A DNA stretch of 64,000 nt, taken from Nitrospirota bacterium (GTDB taxonomy: Bacteria > Nitrospirota > Nitrospiria > Nitrospirales > Nitrospiraceae). The notes below the pieces were generated by a model. It made no database searches, was not told the DNA's origin, and saw only the letters and a list, made by a program, of their open reading frames with translations. The stretch covers positions 1 through 64,000 of the forward strand of contig JAUXQT010000086.1 of the NCBI GenBank assembly GCA_030682135.1. Reading direction: 5' to 3'. Position 1 is the stretch's first letter; each line of letters starts with the position of its first letter. Of the stretch, positions 41,452 through 49,098 are shown piece after piece. A program made the position numbers and the translations under genes.

Positions 41452-42036
41452 TTACTCAGGTATCGGAATTGAGATCAGGACCGCGCCCAGCACATCGTTC
41501 AGCTTATAGTCACGCTTCGAGCTGCGGGGGTCGGCGTTATGACAGCTCACACAAATGGGCGAGACCGCCAGGTCCGCATACAGGGCTTGGAAGTAGCGGG
41601 CGCCTCCCTCCTTGACTTGGCCCTTATACGGCTGCTCGGGATGTGCCATGACCGCCTCAAGCGCCTTGCGCTCGAATTCGGTCTGAGGCCCGCTTTGTTT
41701 GTTGATGGGATTCAAGCTGATCAACCGGTACCGCACGCTGCTTCCCGTCAGCGTCGCCAGGCTCGCCGCCTCCTGAAAGAATTGGGCCGGCAACGGGAGC
41801 GCGCTGACCTCGCGCCACTTCTCCGACGATTCGATTACGCCCCTCCGCTGCATCCGCTCCACGACGTGGACGGTATAAAATGTCCGGTCGGCCTCCAGCA
41901 CGGAATGGATGTAATCCACGACCGTTTCCAGCGGAACACTGCCGGCCGACTCCTTGCCGGCAAAGCCGGGCCTCCAAGCCACAAACAGACACAGGACGAC
42001 GCCCAACCCTCCGGCAAACCACTTCCTGAACGACAT
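41452..42036 (-). CDS. Tll0287-like (DUF3365) c-type haem protein
   Basis: A 194-residue exported paralogue of the protein at 35532: signal peptide about 1-24, VRYRLISLNPINKQSGPQTEFE motif typical of Tll0287-like domains, haem site CVSCH (about 167-171) and a closing LNDVLGAVLISIPI strand. Likely a periplasmic redox or NO sensor or carrier. AGGGAGGG precedes the ATG at 42036. Confidence 0.82.
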   Translation of the reverse strand: MSFRKWFAGGLGVVLCLFVAWRPGFAGKESAGSVPLETVVDYIHSVLEADRTFYTVHVVERMQRRGVIESSEKWREVSALPLPAQFFQEAASLATLTGSSVRYRLISLNPINKQSGPQTEFERKALEAVMAHPEQPYKGQVKEGGARYFQALYADLAVSPICVSCHNADPRSSKRDYKLNDVLGAVLISIPIPE

Positions 42037-42113
42037 GACACCCTCCCTTCGAAAGAGCTGTATCCGGCCCGGAGACCGGAACATGATGAAGAATGCCGCC
42101 CCCCTGCCTCCTT

Positions 42114-42407
42114 TCACTCTGGAGCAGAGGGAGCCCCCTTCTTGAAGATGAGCCGCGGAGTTTGCAGCTCGCCCATTTCAAACGCCGCGAGTTCCCATCC
42201 AGCTTGGCCATACTCGTTTAATGCGGATTGGATGCTGCGCGTGTCGGGCGGAACTTCGATAACCCGGTACTCGAATCGCGGTTGATTCGAAGGACCTTGC
42301 GACACAACGGGTGTCGCGCGTAGGGAGAGGAAGAGAACCAGCAATAGACAGCCGGTTCCTATGAATAACCACCGCCAGCGGTTGGCCTCATCCATGGCTC
42401 TCCTCAT
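42114..42407 (-). CDS. Small membrane-anchored DUF4177-like protein
   Basis: A 97-residue protein with one N-terminal membrane helix (WLFIGTGCLLLVLFLSL, about 13-29) and a short alpha/beta domain. The FEYRVIEVPPD...LNEYGQAGWELAAFE segment resembles DUF4177, seen in small proteins of unknown role. It follows the cytochrome at 42414 by six bases. Confidence 0.65.
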   Translation of the reverse strand: MRRAMDEANRWRWLFIGTGCLLLVLFLSLRATPVVSQGPSNQPRFEYRVIEVPPDTRSIQSALNEYGQAGWELAAFEMGELQTPRLIFKKGAPSAPE

Positions 42408-42413
42408 CCAGGG

Positions 42414-42785
42414 TTACGGCTTGAGCGACCGGATGTACGCCAGTAAATCGGCCAACTGAGCCTCTTCAAATGCCCCGTCATAACTCGACATGGCCGTACC
42501 GGGCCGCCCCTCCAGGATCGTCTTGCGCAGTTGTGCGTCGGTCTTTGTCTGAGTGGCCTTGGCCGCGAGGTTCGCGGGCGGCGGGGCCAGATAGGCGGCC
42601 ATGTCGCTGTCGCCTTTTCCCGTCGGGCCATGGCAGCTCTGACAACTCTCCAGATAGAGCTTCTTGCCTGACTCGGGATTTCCCTTTCCCTGCGCGGCCC
42701 CCGTCTCTCCGACCAACAAAATACTTGTGACGATCAGGATTGCGACGGATATCGCGATTGTCGTCCATTGCCCTGCACGGTTCAT
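42414..42785 (-). CDS. Periplasmic monohaem cytochrome c
   Basis: A 123-residue exported cytochrome c: signal peptide about 1-30, haem site CQSCHG (about 51-56), Met ligand in GTAMSSYDG (about 96) and C-terminal helix LADLLAYIRSLKP. It lies 21 bases behind the di-haem cytochrome gene and is probably part of the operon beginning at 43496. Confidence 0.87.
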   Translation of the reverse strand: MNRAGQWTTIAISVAILIVTSILLVGETGAAQGKGNPESGKKLYLESCQSCHGPTGKGDSDMAAYLAPPPANLAAKATQTKTDAQLRKTILEGRPGTAMSSYDGAFEEAQLADLLAYIRSLKP

Positions 42786-42806
42786 CGTACCCTCCTCTTC
42801 TCGTCC

Positions 42807-43496
42807 CTACTTCAACGTCATCATGTAGGCCGTGATCGCATAGATGTCTTTATCCGGCAGAGGCGGCTTCGGAATATAGGCGCCGCTGTCAGGCTCGAAA
42901 TCGTTCGGATTCTGGTTGAAGCGATAGACCCAGTCTCCATTGAGGCGTTCATTGAACTTGATGAACGACGTACTCGATGTTCCCCCGGCGTAGCCCTTGG
43001 CCGTTTTGGCCGGTGTGAAGTGGCAGTTTTGACAGCCGTGCTCTCGATAGAGTGCTTCCCCTCGCTGGAGTTGCTCCGGCGTTCCAGGCTTCATCACGCC
43101 CTCTTTGATTCGTCCATCCTTCCGCGTGGCGAGAAACCCGGTCACAGCTTTCGCCTGATCGGCGGGCAAAGCCAGATGCCGCTTCTTCCGCTCCGGGCGA
43201 AAATCATAACCGATGGGGTAATGTTTGAACTCCGGGTTCTGAAGCCACTCGGCAAGCCAGTCGCGCTGATATTTGTTCCCGGCCCAGATGAGGTCCGGCG
43301 CCTGCTTCGTTCGACGCGGCGCAGGCTTCCCCTCGATCCGATGGCACTGCACACAGGTGGTTTTCACGATCTTTTCACCGGGATCTGCAGCAGTCGCCAT
43401 TGCGAACTTGGCGATGACCAGCAAGTTCACCATCGAGACGGCGATGCCAAGTACAACCGTAAATCGTATCTTCCGATGCGAGCGGCTCCGGTTCAT
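42807..43496 (-). CDS. Di-haem cytochrome c
   Basis: A 229-residue exported protein with two haem sites, CVQCHR (about 45-50) and CQNCHF (about 155-160). The segment APDLIWAGNKYQRDWLAEWLQNP is shared with the tri-haem cytochrome at 47321 (APDLIWAGSKYKRTWLIGWL), so the two are paralogues. Such proteins often partner bc complexes or alternative complex III. A sigma-54-like site lies about 200 bases upstream. Confidence 0.85.
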   Translation of the reverse strand: MNRSRSHRKIRFTVVLGIAVSMVNLLVIAKFAMATAADPGEKIVKTTCVQCHRIEGKPAPRRTKQAPDLIWAGNKYQRDWLAEWLQNPEFKHYPIGYDFRPERKKRHLALPADQAKAVTGFLATRKDGRIKEGVMKPGTPEQLQRGEALYREHGCQNCHFTPAKTAKGYAGGTSSTSFIKFNERLNGDWVYRFNQNPNDFEPDSGAYIPKPPLPDKDIYAITAYMMTLK

Positions 43497-43702
43497 CTCA
43501 AATCCTCCATGCCTCTGCAGCAGCTCCTTCGCCTTACTTTCGGCTGCGCCCCACAGCCCTCGTTTCACTCATCCCAATCCATACGAGTCATTCCCGTAAG
43601 ATTGGATTCAAGGACATTAGACTACCCCTCTCGTACACATGCCGTAGAAACAACCATTGCCATTCGAAATGGTGCAAAATGATGCACGTGCTTCTACGCA
43701 GA

Positions 43703-43718
43703 TGCGATTCGGGTGCCA
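43703..43718 (-). promoter_or_regulatory. Candidate sigma-54 promoter upstream of di-haem cytochrome
   Basis: On the minus strand TGGCACCCGAATCGCA keeps TGGCAC and the GG-N10-GC spacing, with TCGC in place of TTGC. The leader to the ATG at 43496 would be about 195 bases, longer than usual. No gene is supported in the rest of 43497-44000. Confidence 0.35.
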
Positions 43719-44000
43719 CCGAGACAGTTTCGAGGCCGCGTCAGCACATTGCACAAAAACAAGCAGTTGAAGCTGTCAGATCGGAGCAGGGCGGTGGTGA
43801 GGTGGCGCAAAGATACCCAGAAGACCCATATCAGACGAGGTAAATCGCTACGACGTACGCAGAGGATGCAGTTGATTCCTTGCGATCAAGGAAGGGGAAG
43901 GCGCCATCTCCGTAGACAACGCGGCTGGAGAGATTCGGATTGGCCTGGCCTGTATGGTACCCGACACGCACTCTCGACTCAGGAACGCAGAGGGCAGGAA

Positions 44001-44555
44001 TCAGAAAAACGGATGGGGGGATATGCCGAACGGTAACGCCTTGGTATCCTCGCCTGCGTGGCCTCGAATGCGCCAGGCTCCATTTTCATAGACCACATGG
44101 TGAATTTCGTAAAACCAGCTATCGATGATCACCCGCTTTCCCGTTTCTTTCGACAATCCCCACAAGCTGCCGGTACAGGAAATATCGGCGGTGGGCTGCT
44201 TGGCCGATCCTCCAACGTGAATGCGTGAAAACGTGTGGGTGCTGGCCAAATTGTCATAGCCCGCAAACATCTCCTCCCAAATCTTTCTCAAATCGCTTTT
44301 CGACAACCCGTGGTAACGATACTGTTCGGAATACAGGGCCATCAGGCCGTCCAGATCGCGGGCATGGAGTGCATCCTCCGCTCTGTTAAAGGCGGCGAGA
44401 ATTTCGCTCACATCCTTGTCGCTGCCCTTGATCTCGGCCCATCGGTCGACATAGATCTTGCCTGCGTCTGGCAGAGCCGGCAGACTGCACCCGCCGAGGA
44501 GCATCACGATCGCGACCAAGACCATGCGTGTCCCGAATGCTTGGATCTTGTTCAT
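44001..44555 (-). CDS. NTF2/SnoaL-like lipoprotein (copy 2)
   Basis: A 184-residue paralogue of the protein at 11595, here with a lipobox (MLLGGCS, about 19-25). The NTF2-like core reads FNRAEDALHARDLDGLMALYSEQYRYHGLSKSDLRKIW, ending in GAWRIRGHAGEDTKALPFG. Function is unknown. It ends a minus-strand run of redox genes. Confidence 0.7.
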   Translation of the reverse strand: MNKIQAFGTRMVLVAIVMLLGGCSLPALPDAGKIYVDRWAEIKGSDKDVSEILAAFNRAEDALHARDLDGLMALYSEQYRYHGLSKSDLRKIWEEMFAGYDNLASTHTFSRIHVGGSAKQPTADISCTGSLWGLSKETGKRVIIDSWFYEIHHVVYENGAWRIRGHAGEDTKALPFGISPHPFF

Positions 44556-44672
44556 TCCTGATTCGCTCCTCAGATCCTGCGCATCGAGGCCATCGCTCCA
44601 CGTCATATCTGTCCGTGCAAGGGCTGAGACATGAGAGCCGCCGGCGTCTCGTTTCATGGTTCCCATCTCAGG

Positions 44673-45230
44673 TTACCGGCCACAGGCTTCGCCTTCACAA
44701 CCGCCCATGCCACCTCTCGGTCCACGATGTTCCATCCCGCCCATCCCGCCGCCAGGACCCATCATGGGTCCCATGCCTTCTCCATGGCCCATCATGCCGG
44801 GGCCATGTTCGCCGCCGAAGCTGCGCTCGTACTGCATGATGGTCCAAATTTCTTCGTCCGTCAGCTGGCCGCCAAATCCCACCATGCTGGTCCCGGCCGA
44901 TCCGTGCTTGATCACCCAGAAAATTTCGCCCTCAGTCCGGTGACGCCAGAATCCATGATGCTGGAAATTGCGCGGCGACGGATCTAGTTGGGCCGCCACC
45001 GGCCCATTGCCACTCCCGTCTTTTCCATGGCAGTTGAAGCAAGCCCCTTTGCCGTTGTAGAGCGCCTTGCCCTGCGCAACGATCTCAGGGGAACTCGTCA
45101 AGGGACTCGTCAATGCGCGCGCTTCGGCCAGCTTATCGGCCGGCACCCGCGGCTGCATGATTTGTCGCTCCGCAGCCCAAGAGGGAATGGCAAAAGACAA
45201 CGCCACGATAATCAGGGGGAATATCTTCAT
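44673..45230 (-). CDS. Cytochrome c with Gly/Met/His-rich tail
   Basis: A 185-residue exported cytochrome c: signal peptide about 1-19 and haem site CFNCHG (about 64-69). The Met ligand is in GTSMVGFGG (about 115), followed by TDEEIWTIMQYERSF. The last 45 residues are rich in Gly, Met and His (GPGMMGHGEGMGPMMGPGGG) and end with cysteines, a composition known from copper-binding tails. It may combine electron transfer with copper handling. Confidence 0.82.
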   Translation of the reverse strand: MKIFPLIIVALSFAIPSWAAERQIMQPRVPADKLAEARALTSPLTSSPEIVAQGKALYNGKGACFNCHGKDGSGNGPVAAQLDPSPRNFQHHGFWRHRTEGEIFWVIKHGSAGTSMVGFGGQLTDEEIWTIMQYERSFGGEHGPGMMGHGEGMGPMMGPGGGMGGMEHRGPRGGMGGCEGEACGR

Positions 45231-45259
45231 CGTCTTGCTCCTGTGATCGTCCACTTGCT

Positions 45260-45301
45260 GCTCATCGTTCTGCGCTCATCGTTCTGCGCTCATCGCTCTG
45301 C
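45260..45301. repeat. Three tandem 14-base units
   Basis: GCTCATCGTTCTGC occurs twice in direct succession and a third time with one change (GCTCATCGCTCTGC), between two minus-strand genes. Related ATCGTTC text occurs in the palindrome at 13047-13170. Role unknown. Confidence 0.8.
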
Positions 45302-45316
45302 GTTTTCCACATCCCG

Positions 45317-45763
45317 TTAGGGAGTCACCGGAGCCATCACGGTTTTCACCCCGATCCCGTACACATACACGAGTTCGCCACCCCAATAGCCTGTAAGACC
45401 CAGGATGACAATCCCGATCGCACCGAGACCGAGCGTGAGAGAACGGATTTCTTTGAGCCACCCCCACTGCATGGCGAGCCGCAACCCCAACAGCACCACG
45501 AAGATGACCAACGTGACTTGGCCCAGGCTCTCGTGGAGTTCGAGCACCGATTCCGGCGCACCGGCCCGCTTGGCCAGATCCTCTTCCATTCCGCCCGTCA
45601 CCACCGCCAGCCCTGCGGCCATGACACCGGCCAGCAGGGTATAGAGACTTGTTTCGCGAAGGCCTCCTGTCGGCCAGCGGGACGCGAGGGCATCGAATGC
45701 GACGCTGGCACACAACAGGGCAATGGGGAAATGGACGACGATCGGATGAATCGGATGCATCAA
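45317..45763 (-). CDS. DUF2231 membrane protein
   Basis: A 148-residue protein with four membrane helices. The start MMHPIHPIVVHFPIALL is the DUF2231 hallmark, with conserved histidines that may bind metal or haem. LHESLGQ marks the third helix. It lies 16 bases downstream of the PPK2 gene and ahead of a cytochrome gene. A role as a membrane redox or copper-related partner is plausible but unproven. Confidence 0.8.
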   Translation of the reverse strand: MMHPIHPIVVHFPIALLCASVAFDALASRWPTGGLRETSLYTLLAGVMAAGLAVVTGGMEEDLAKRAGAPESVLELHESLGQVTLVIFVVLLGLRLAMQWGWLKEIRSLTLGLGAIGIVILGLTGYWGGELVYVYGIGVKTVMAPVTP

Positions 45764-45779
45764 GTCTTGTTCTTTCCTG

Positions 45780-46841
45780 TCACAAATCCAATTCCACCAT
45801 CTTGCGGTGGAATCGGGTAATCACATTGGGATCCGGCGTCAGACGGATCGGGGCTTCATCCTTGCCTTTGTACGGCAACAGGTTCAGGACGTGCCGGAGG
45901 CTTTCCAGTCGCGCCGCCTGCTTGTCGTTGGCTTTGACAATGATCCAGGGACTGAACGTCGCATGTGTCTTGCTAAACATTTCTTCTTTATAACGGGTGT
46001 AGGAATCCCACAGCTCCTGCGCCTTCTCATCGACCGGGCTCAGCTTCCATTGCTTGAGCGGGTTCTGCCTGCGCGCCTCGAACCGCTTGGCCTGCTCGTC
46101 CTTGGAGATGGAGAACCAGAACTTGATGATGGTCACCCCATCTTCATAGAGCATATGTTCGAATTCAGGAACCTGCTGGAGGAACCGTTGATGTTCCTTC
46201 TTGCTGCAGAATCCCATTACCGGTTCGACCACCGCACGGTTGTACCAACTGCGGTCGAAGAACACGATCTCGCCCTTGTTGGGCAACTGGCGAATATAGC
46301 GCTGAAAGTACCATTGGCCTCGCTCTTCGTCCGAGGGTTTTGGCAGCGCAACCACCCGCATAGCGCGAGGATTCAGATGTTCGGTGAACCGCCGGATCGT
46401 GCCACCCTTGCCGGCCGCATCGCGTCCTTCGACCAGGATCGCGATCCGCTCACCGTTGCTCTGGACCCACCGTTGCAGCCTGACCAACTCAACTTGTAGT
46501 TGCCGCAACTCCTGTTCGTACAGCAAGGTCTTGCGGACTTCCTCGATATCGACCGCTTTATTCTCGAGCAGTTGGAGGAGGCCTTTTCTCGTATTAACCC
46601 GTCTGAGATCATCGTCGGTCAACGCATGCCCCAATTCACCGATGCGTCCTAGCCCCTGAGCGATCGACCTGCTGCCTAGCGGTTGGTAGCCATCCCCTTC
46701 TCTCGGCACCATCGTGGGGATGGTCTCCAACCCATTAACGTCAAGACGCCCGTCCTTTTCGACGAACTCGTCGATCTCCACCGCATCTTCTCGATTCTTG
46801 CGGCTTTTTGATTTTCCGGTCGATTCGCCATCGGCTGACAT
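45780..46841 (-). CDS. ppk2: Polyphosphate kinase 2
   Basis: A 353-residue PPK2-family enzyme that transfers phosphate between polyphosphate and nucleotides, usually to make GTP or ATP. Walker A is EGRDAAGKGG (about 139-148), Walker B is VFFDRSWYNRA (about 194-204), and the lid region has FWFSISKDEQAKRFEAR. About 90 charged residues precede the kinase domain. It is a one-domain (class I-like) form. It lies 26 bases behind the DsrE-like gene in a redox operon, linking energy storage to respiration. Confidence 0.93.
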   Translation of the reverse strand: MSADGESTGKSKSRKNREDAVEIDEFVEKDGRLDVNGLETIPTMVPREGDGYQPLGSRSIAQGLGRIGELGHALTDDDLRRVNTRKGLLQLLENKAVDIEEVRKTLLYEQELRQLQVELVRLQRWVQSNGERIAILVEGRDAAGKGGTIRRFTEHLNPRAMRVVALPKPSDEERGQWYFQRYIRQLPNKGEIVFFDRSWYNRAVVEPVMGFCSKKEHQRFLQQVPEFEHMLYEDGVTIIKFWFSISKDEQAKRFEARRQNPLKQWKLSPVDEKAQELWDSYTRYKEEMFSKTHATFSPWIIVKANDKQAARLESLRHVLNLLPYKGKDEAPIRLTPDPNVITRFHRKMVELDL

Positions 46842-46867
46842 AGGGGATTCCTTTCTTCGCTGCGCAA

Positions 46868-47227
46868 TCAGAATGCGACGTTGCGGTCACGTTCGGCCAC
46901 GGCCTTGATGTAGTCTGCCATACCCTTGATCGTTGCGCCAGAAACGAGATCTCCGACGCCGATCTGCCGCGCCACAGCGCAGGCCCCGCAGACCCAGATG
47001 GGAATATTCGCGGCTTGCACGGCAGCCAGCAGATCTTTCAACGGCGTCAGGTTGACTCCCGTCACGTGCTCGGCGGTTCCCTTGCGTCCGAGCGTCACGG
47101 ATTCATTCCACAGCCAGAGCACGACATCGTGCCCTTGCTCCTTCGCCACTTTTGCAGCCATGAACGGCAAGGTCGCCATCGTGGGATCGTCTGTGCCTCG
47201 ACTGCCGGAAATAATAAACGTCGCCAT
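46868..47227 (-). CDS. Cytoplasmic DsrE-family protein
   Basis: A 119-residue DsrE/F-like alpha/beta protein. It starts with FIISGSRGTDDPTMATLPF and has a single conserved Cys pair region IWVCGACAVARQIG (Cys about 80 and 83) where sulfur-carrier cysteines sit in the family. DsrE proteins carry sulfane sulfur between enzymes. Its place near sulfide:quinone and sulfite oxidoreductase genes is consistent with sulfur trafficking. Confidence 0.78.
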   Translation of the reverse strand: MATFIISGSRGTDDPTMATLPFMAAKVAKEQGHDVVLWLWNESVTLGRKGTAEHVTGVNLTPLKDLLAAVQAANIPIWVCGACAVARQIGVGDLVSGATIKGMADYIKAVAERDRNVAF

Positions 47228-47258
47228 CGATGAATCCTCCGTCTCTCGTCATTCGTCT

Positions 47259-47300
47259 TTCGTATCTCGCGGACGTTATTCATACTCCGCGAGATACGAA
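47259..47300. terminator. Perfect 15-base hairpin between cytochrome and DsrE genes
   Basis: TTCGTATCTCGCGGA and its exact complement TCCGCGAGATACGAA flank a 12-base loop. It lies between the end of the tri-haem cytochrome gene and the start of the DsrE-like gene, and probably terminates or attenuates transcription. No T-run follows. Confidence 0.55.
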
Positions 47301-47320
47301 CGACACTTCACAGATATTCC

Positions 47321-48331
47321 CTACTTCGGGCCTTTGAAGTTCGCTTTGAGATAGGCCATGACATCAGCCACACCCTGCTGCCCGAGGGTCAACCCCCAAT
47401 AGGGCATGTTGGCTGACTTGCCCATCGCCGCTCCGCCGTGATTGACCATGTTGTAGAGATACTCGGTCGGCACCTCGCTGAAGTTGATATTGGCATGGAT
47501 CGCCGGTTTCGGTTCGATCGTGGCCGCAGCCGGTCCATCCCCTTTTCCGGCAGCCCCGTGGCACTGCATACAGTACTCTTTGTAAATCACCTTCCCCCGC
47601 CCGACACTGGCCTTTCCGAACTCCGGAGCCGTCCAGGGTTCATAGAACTTAAAGTCCGGAGCGCCCTGCACGGCCAGGAACCCGAGTACTGCGCGCAGTT
47701 GCGGCTCCGTCGCATCGGCAAGGAATTCGCCGCTATGCGGGGTGAAATCCTGCGGATTCTGGCCGAAGCGGAACAGCCAGTCCATGTTGTACCGTTGACC
47801 GGATTTCTCCAACGCCGCGCTCTGCTGCCCACCGATGAGTTTTCCGTTTTCCTCGATCGTATGGCAGCCGAGACAGGCATGCGCTTTAAAGGCCATGCCA
47901 CCGAATGTCGCTTCGAATTTGGTGACCTTCGTCACGTCATACGCGCCGACTTTCACCCGGGGATCTTTGTTGTTCTTGTCGAAGTAGTCGGCAATCGCAT
48001 TCGCCTCGGTCTCGGTGACCACCGGATGCTTCACCGCCCCTTCACTGAGGTCCCAACGATAACCCTTCTGATAGAGCGGCGCTTCTTTCCCGGTCAGCCA
48101 CCCAATCAACCAGGTCCGCTTATATTTGCTGCCTGCCCAGATGAGATCGGGCGCCCGCAAATTAAAGCGCGAGTCGGGCTGCCCCTCCAGGCGATGACAT
48201 TGGACACAGGCCTGCTGGATCAGTTCCTTCGCCCGGGGCTGGTCGCTCCCGAAGAGCAGCTTTGGAGTGGACATCAGTCCCACCAACGTCAACAACGCGC
48301 CGCCAATGACAATCCCTTTCCGCAAATTCAT
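47321..48331 (-). CDS. Tri-haem cytochrome c
   Basis: A 336-residue exported protein (signal peptide about 1-28) with three haem sites: CVQCHR (about 42-47), CLGCHT (about 155-160) and CMQCHG (about 260-265). The first two-thirds align with the di-haem cytochrome at 42807; a third class I domain (GKGDGPAAATIEPKPAIHANINFSE) is added at the C-terminus. AAAGGAG precedes the ATG at 48331. Likely an electron relay for the sulfite oxidase/bc cluster. Confidence 0.87.
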   Translation of the reverse strand: MNLRKGIVIGGALLTLVGLMSTPKLLFGSDQPRAKELIQQACVQCHRLEGQPDSRFNLRAPDLIWAGSKYKRTWLIGWLTGKEAPLYQKGYRWDLSEGAVKHPVVTETEANAIADYFDKNNKDPRVKVGAYDVTKVTKFEATFGGMAFKAHACLGCHTIEENGKLIGGQQSAALEKSGQRYNMDWLFRFGQNPQDFTPHSGEFLADATEPQLRAVLGFLAVQGAPDFKFYEPWTAPEFGKASVGRGKVIYKEYCMQCHGAAGKGDGPAAATIEPKPAIHANINFSEVPTEYLYNMVNHGGAAMGKSANMPYWGLTLGQQGVADVMAYLKANFKGPK

Positions 48332-48368
48332 GACCGCTCCTTTCATCTGTAGTGAGGTCCTCTCACCG

Positions 48369-48962
48369 TTACTTCGACAACAACCATGCGTGCACATCGG
48401 CAATGTCCTGGTGGCTCAGCACCGAACCCCAGGCCGGCATCGGCCCCCGTCCGTGCAGGACCGTCTCCCAGAACAGGTCCTCATGTTTCAGAATCGGATT
48501 CTTTGCCAGCTTCGGACCCATCCCACCCGTGGCCCCGGTCCCGTGGCAACCCTGGCAGTTATGCTCGAAGATACCGGCGCCTCTGGTGGCAACTCCCGTC
48601 ACCGGACCTTCAGCCAGCGGCTCCTGCGTCAGCGGCTCTGCCTTCCTCAACTCACTGTCGAGCGGCGGCAGGTGATCCGGTGCACCGGGGTGATACCTCG
48701 CCGAGAGGTACCGCACGAGCAGGTCGGCCTCGTCGCTGGAAATCTCCGCACCCCAATGTTTCATTTTCTCAACCGTGGCTTCCCATCGCGCGCGAGGCAA
48801 CCGCTGCTGCGCAACAAGATCAGGACTGTGGCAGACGGAACAACGCGCGATGATCAATCCCTCAGCACGAGGCGCCAGTGCCGCACTCACCGTGGCCAGA
48901 TCCTCCTCCTGCGCCGCCGTCACAACGACCAGACCCGCCATGATGATGGCCGCCGACAGCAT
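48369..48962 (-). CDS. Di-haem cytochrome c, probable SorB-like partner of sulfite oxidase
   Basis: A 197-residue exported cytochrome with two haem sites: CSVCHS (about 42) in a domain with RWEATVEKMKHWGAEI, as in sulfite-dehydrogenase cytochrome subunits, and CQGCHGTGATGGMGPKL (about 136). The closing HQDIADVHAWLL is class I. It follows the molybdoenzyme gene, so the two could form a SorAB-type sulfite:cytochrome c oxidoreductase. No clear ribosome site precedes the ATG at 48962; a palindrome lies between the genes. Confidence 0.75.
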   Translation of the reverse strand: MLSAAIIMAGLVVVTAAQEEDLATVSAALAPRAEGLIIARCSVCHSPDLVAQQRLPRARWEATVEKMKHWGAEISSDEADLLVRYLSARYHPGAPDHLPPLDSELRKAEPLTQEPLAEGPVTGVATRGAGIFEHNCQGCHGTGATGGMGPKLAKNPILKHEDLFWETVLHGRGPMPAWGSVLSHQDIADVHAWLLSK

Positions 48963-48974
48963 GGCAACGGAGAG

Positions 48975-49098
48975 AGAGAATGCTGAAAAAGGTCTTCCAG
49001 CAAGGCCGCAGCGAGCGATAGCCCGAGGCGTACGTTTCATGTACGTTGAGGGCTTGAGCGAAGCGAGAACGAAGCTGGAAGCCTTTTGCAGCGTTCTC
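48975..49098. repeat. Long palindromic element, GCCCGAGGCGTAC family (copy B)
   Basis: The left arm GAATGCTGAAAAAGG...TTCCAGC faces GCTGGAAGCCTTTTGCAGCGTTC. The core GCCCGAGGCGTAC/GTACGTTGAGGG is identical to copy A for most of its length. The right end overlaps the stop codon of the molybdoenzyme gene (49097-49099), and it separates this gene from its cytochrome partner. Confidence 0.8.

Noticed and set aside
43713-44036. 107-codon plus-strand frame in the gap before the NTF2-like gene
   Set aside because: Highly basic low-quality sequence, no ribosome site, overlaps the end of a real gene on the other strand.
45260-45301. Short tandem repeats as a CRISPR array
   Set aside because: The 14-base units abut without spacers and no cas genes are present.
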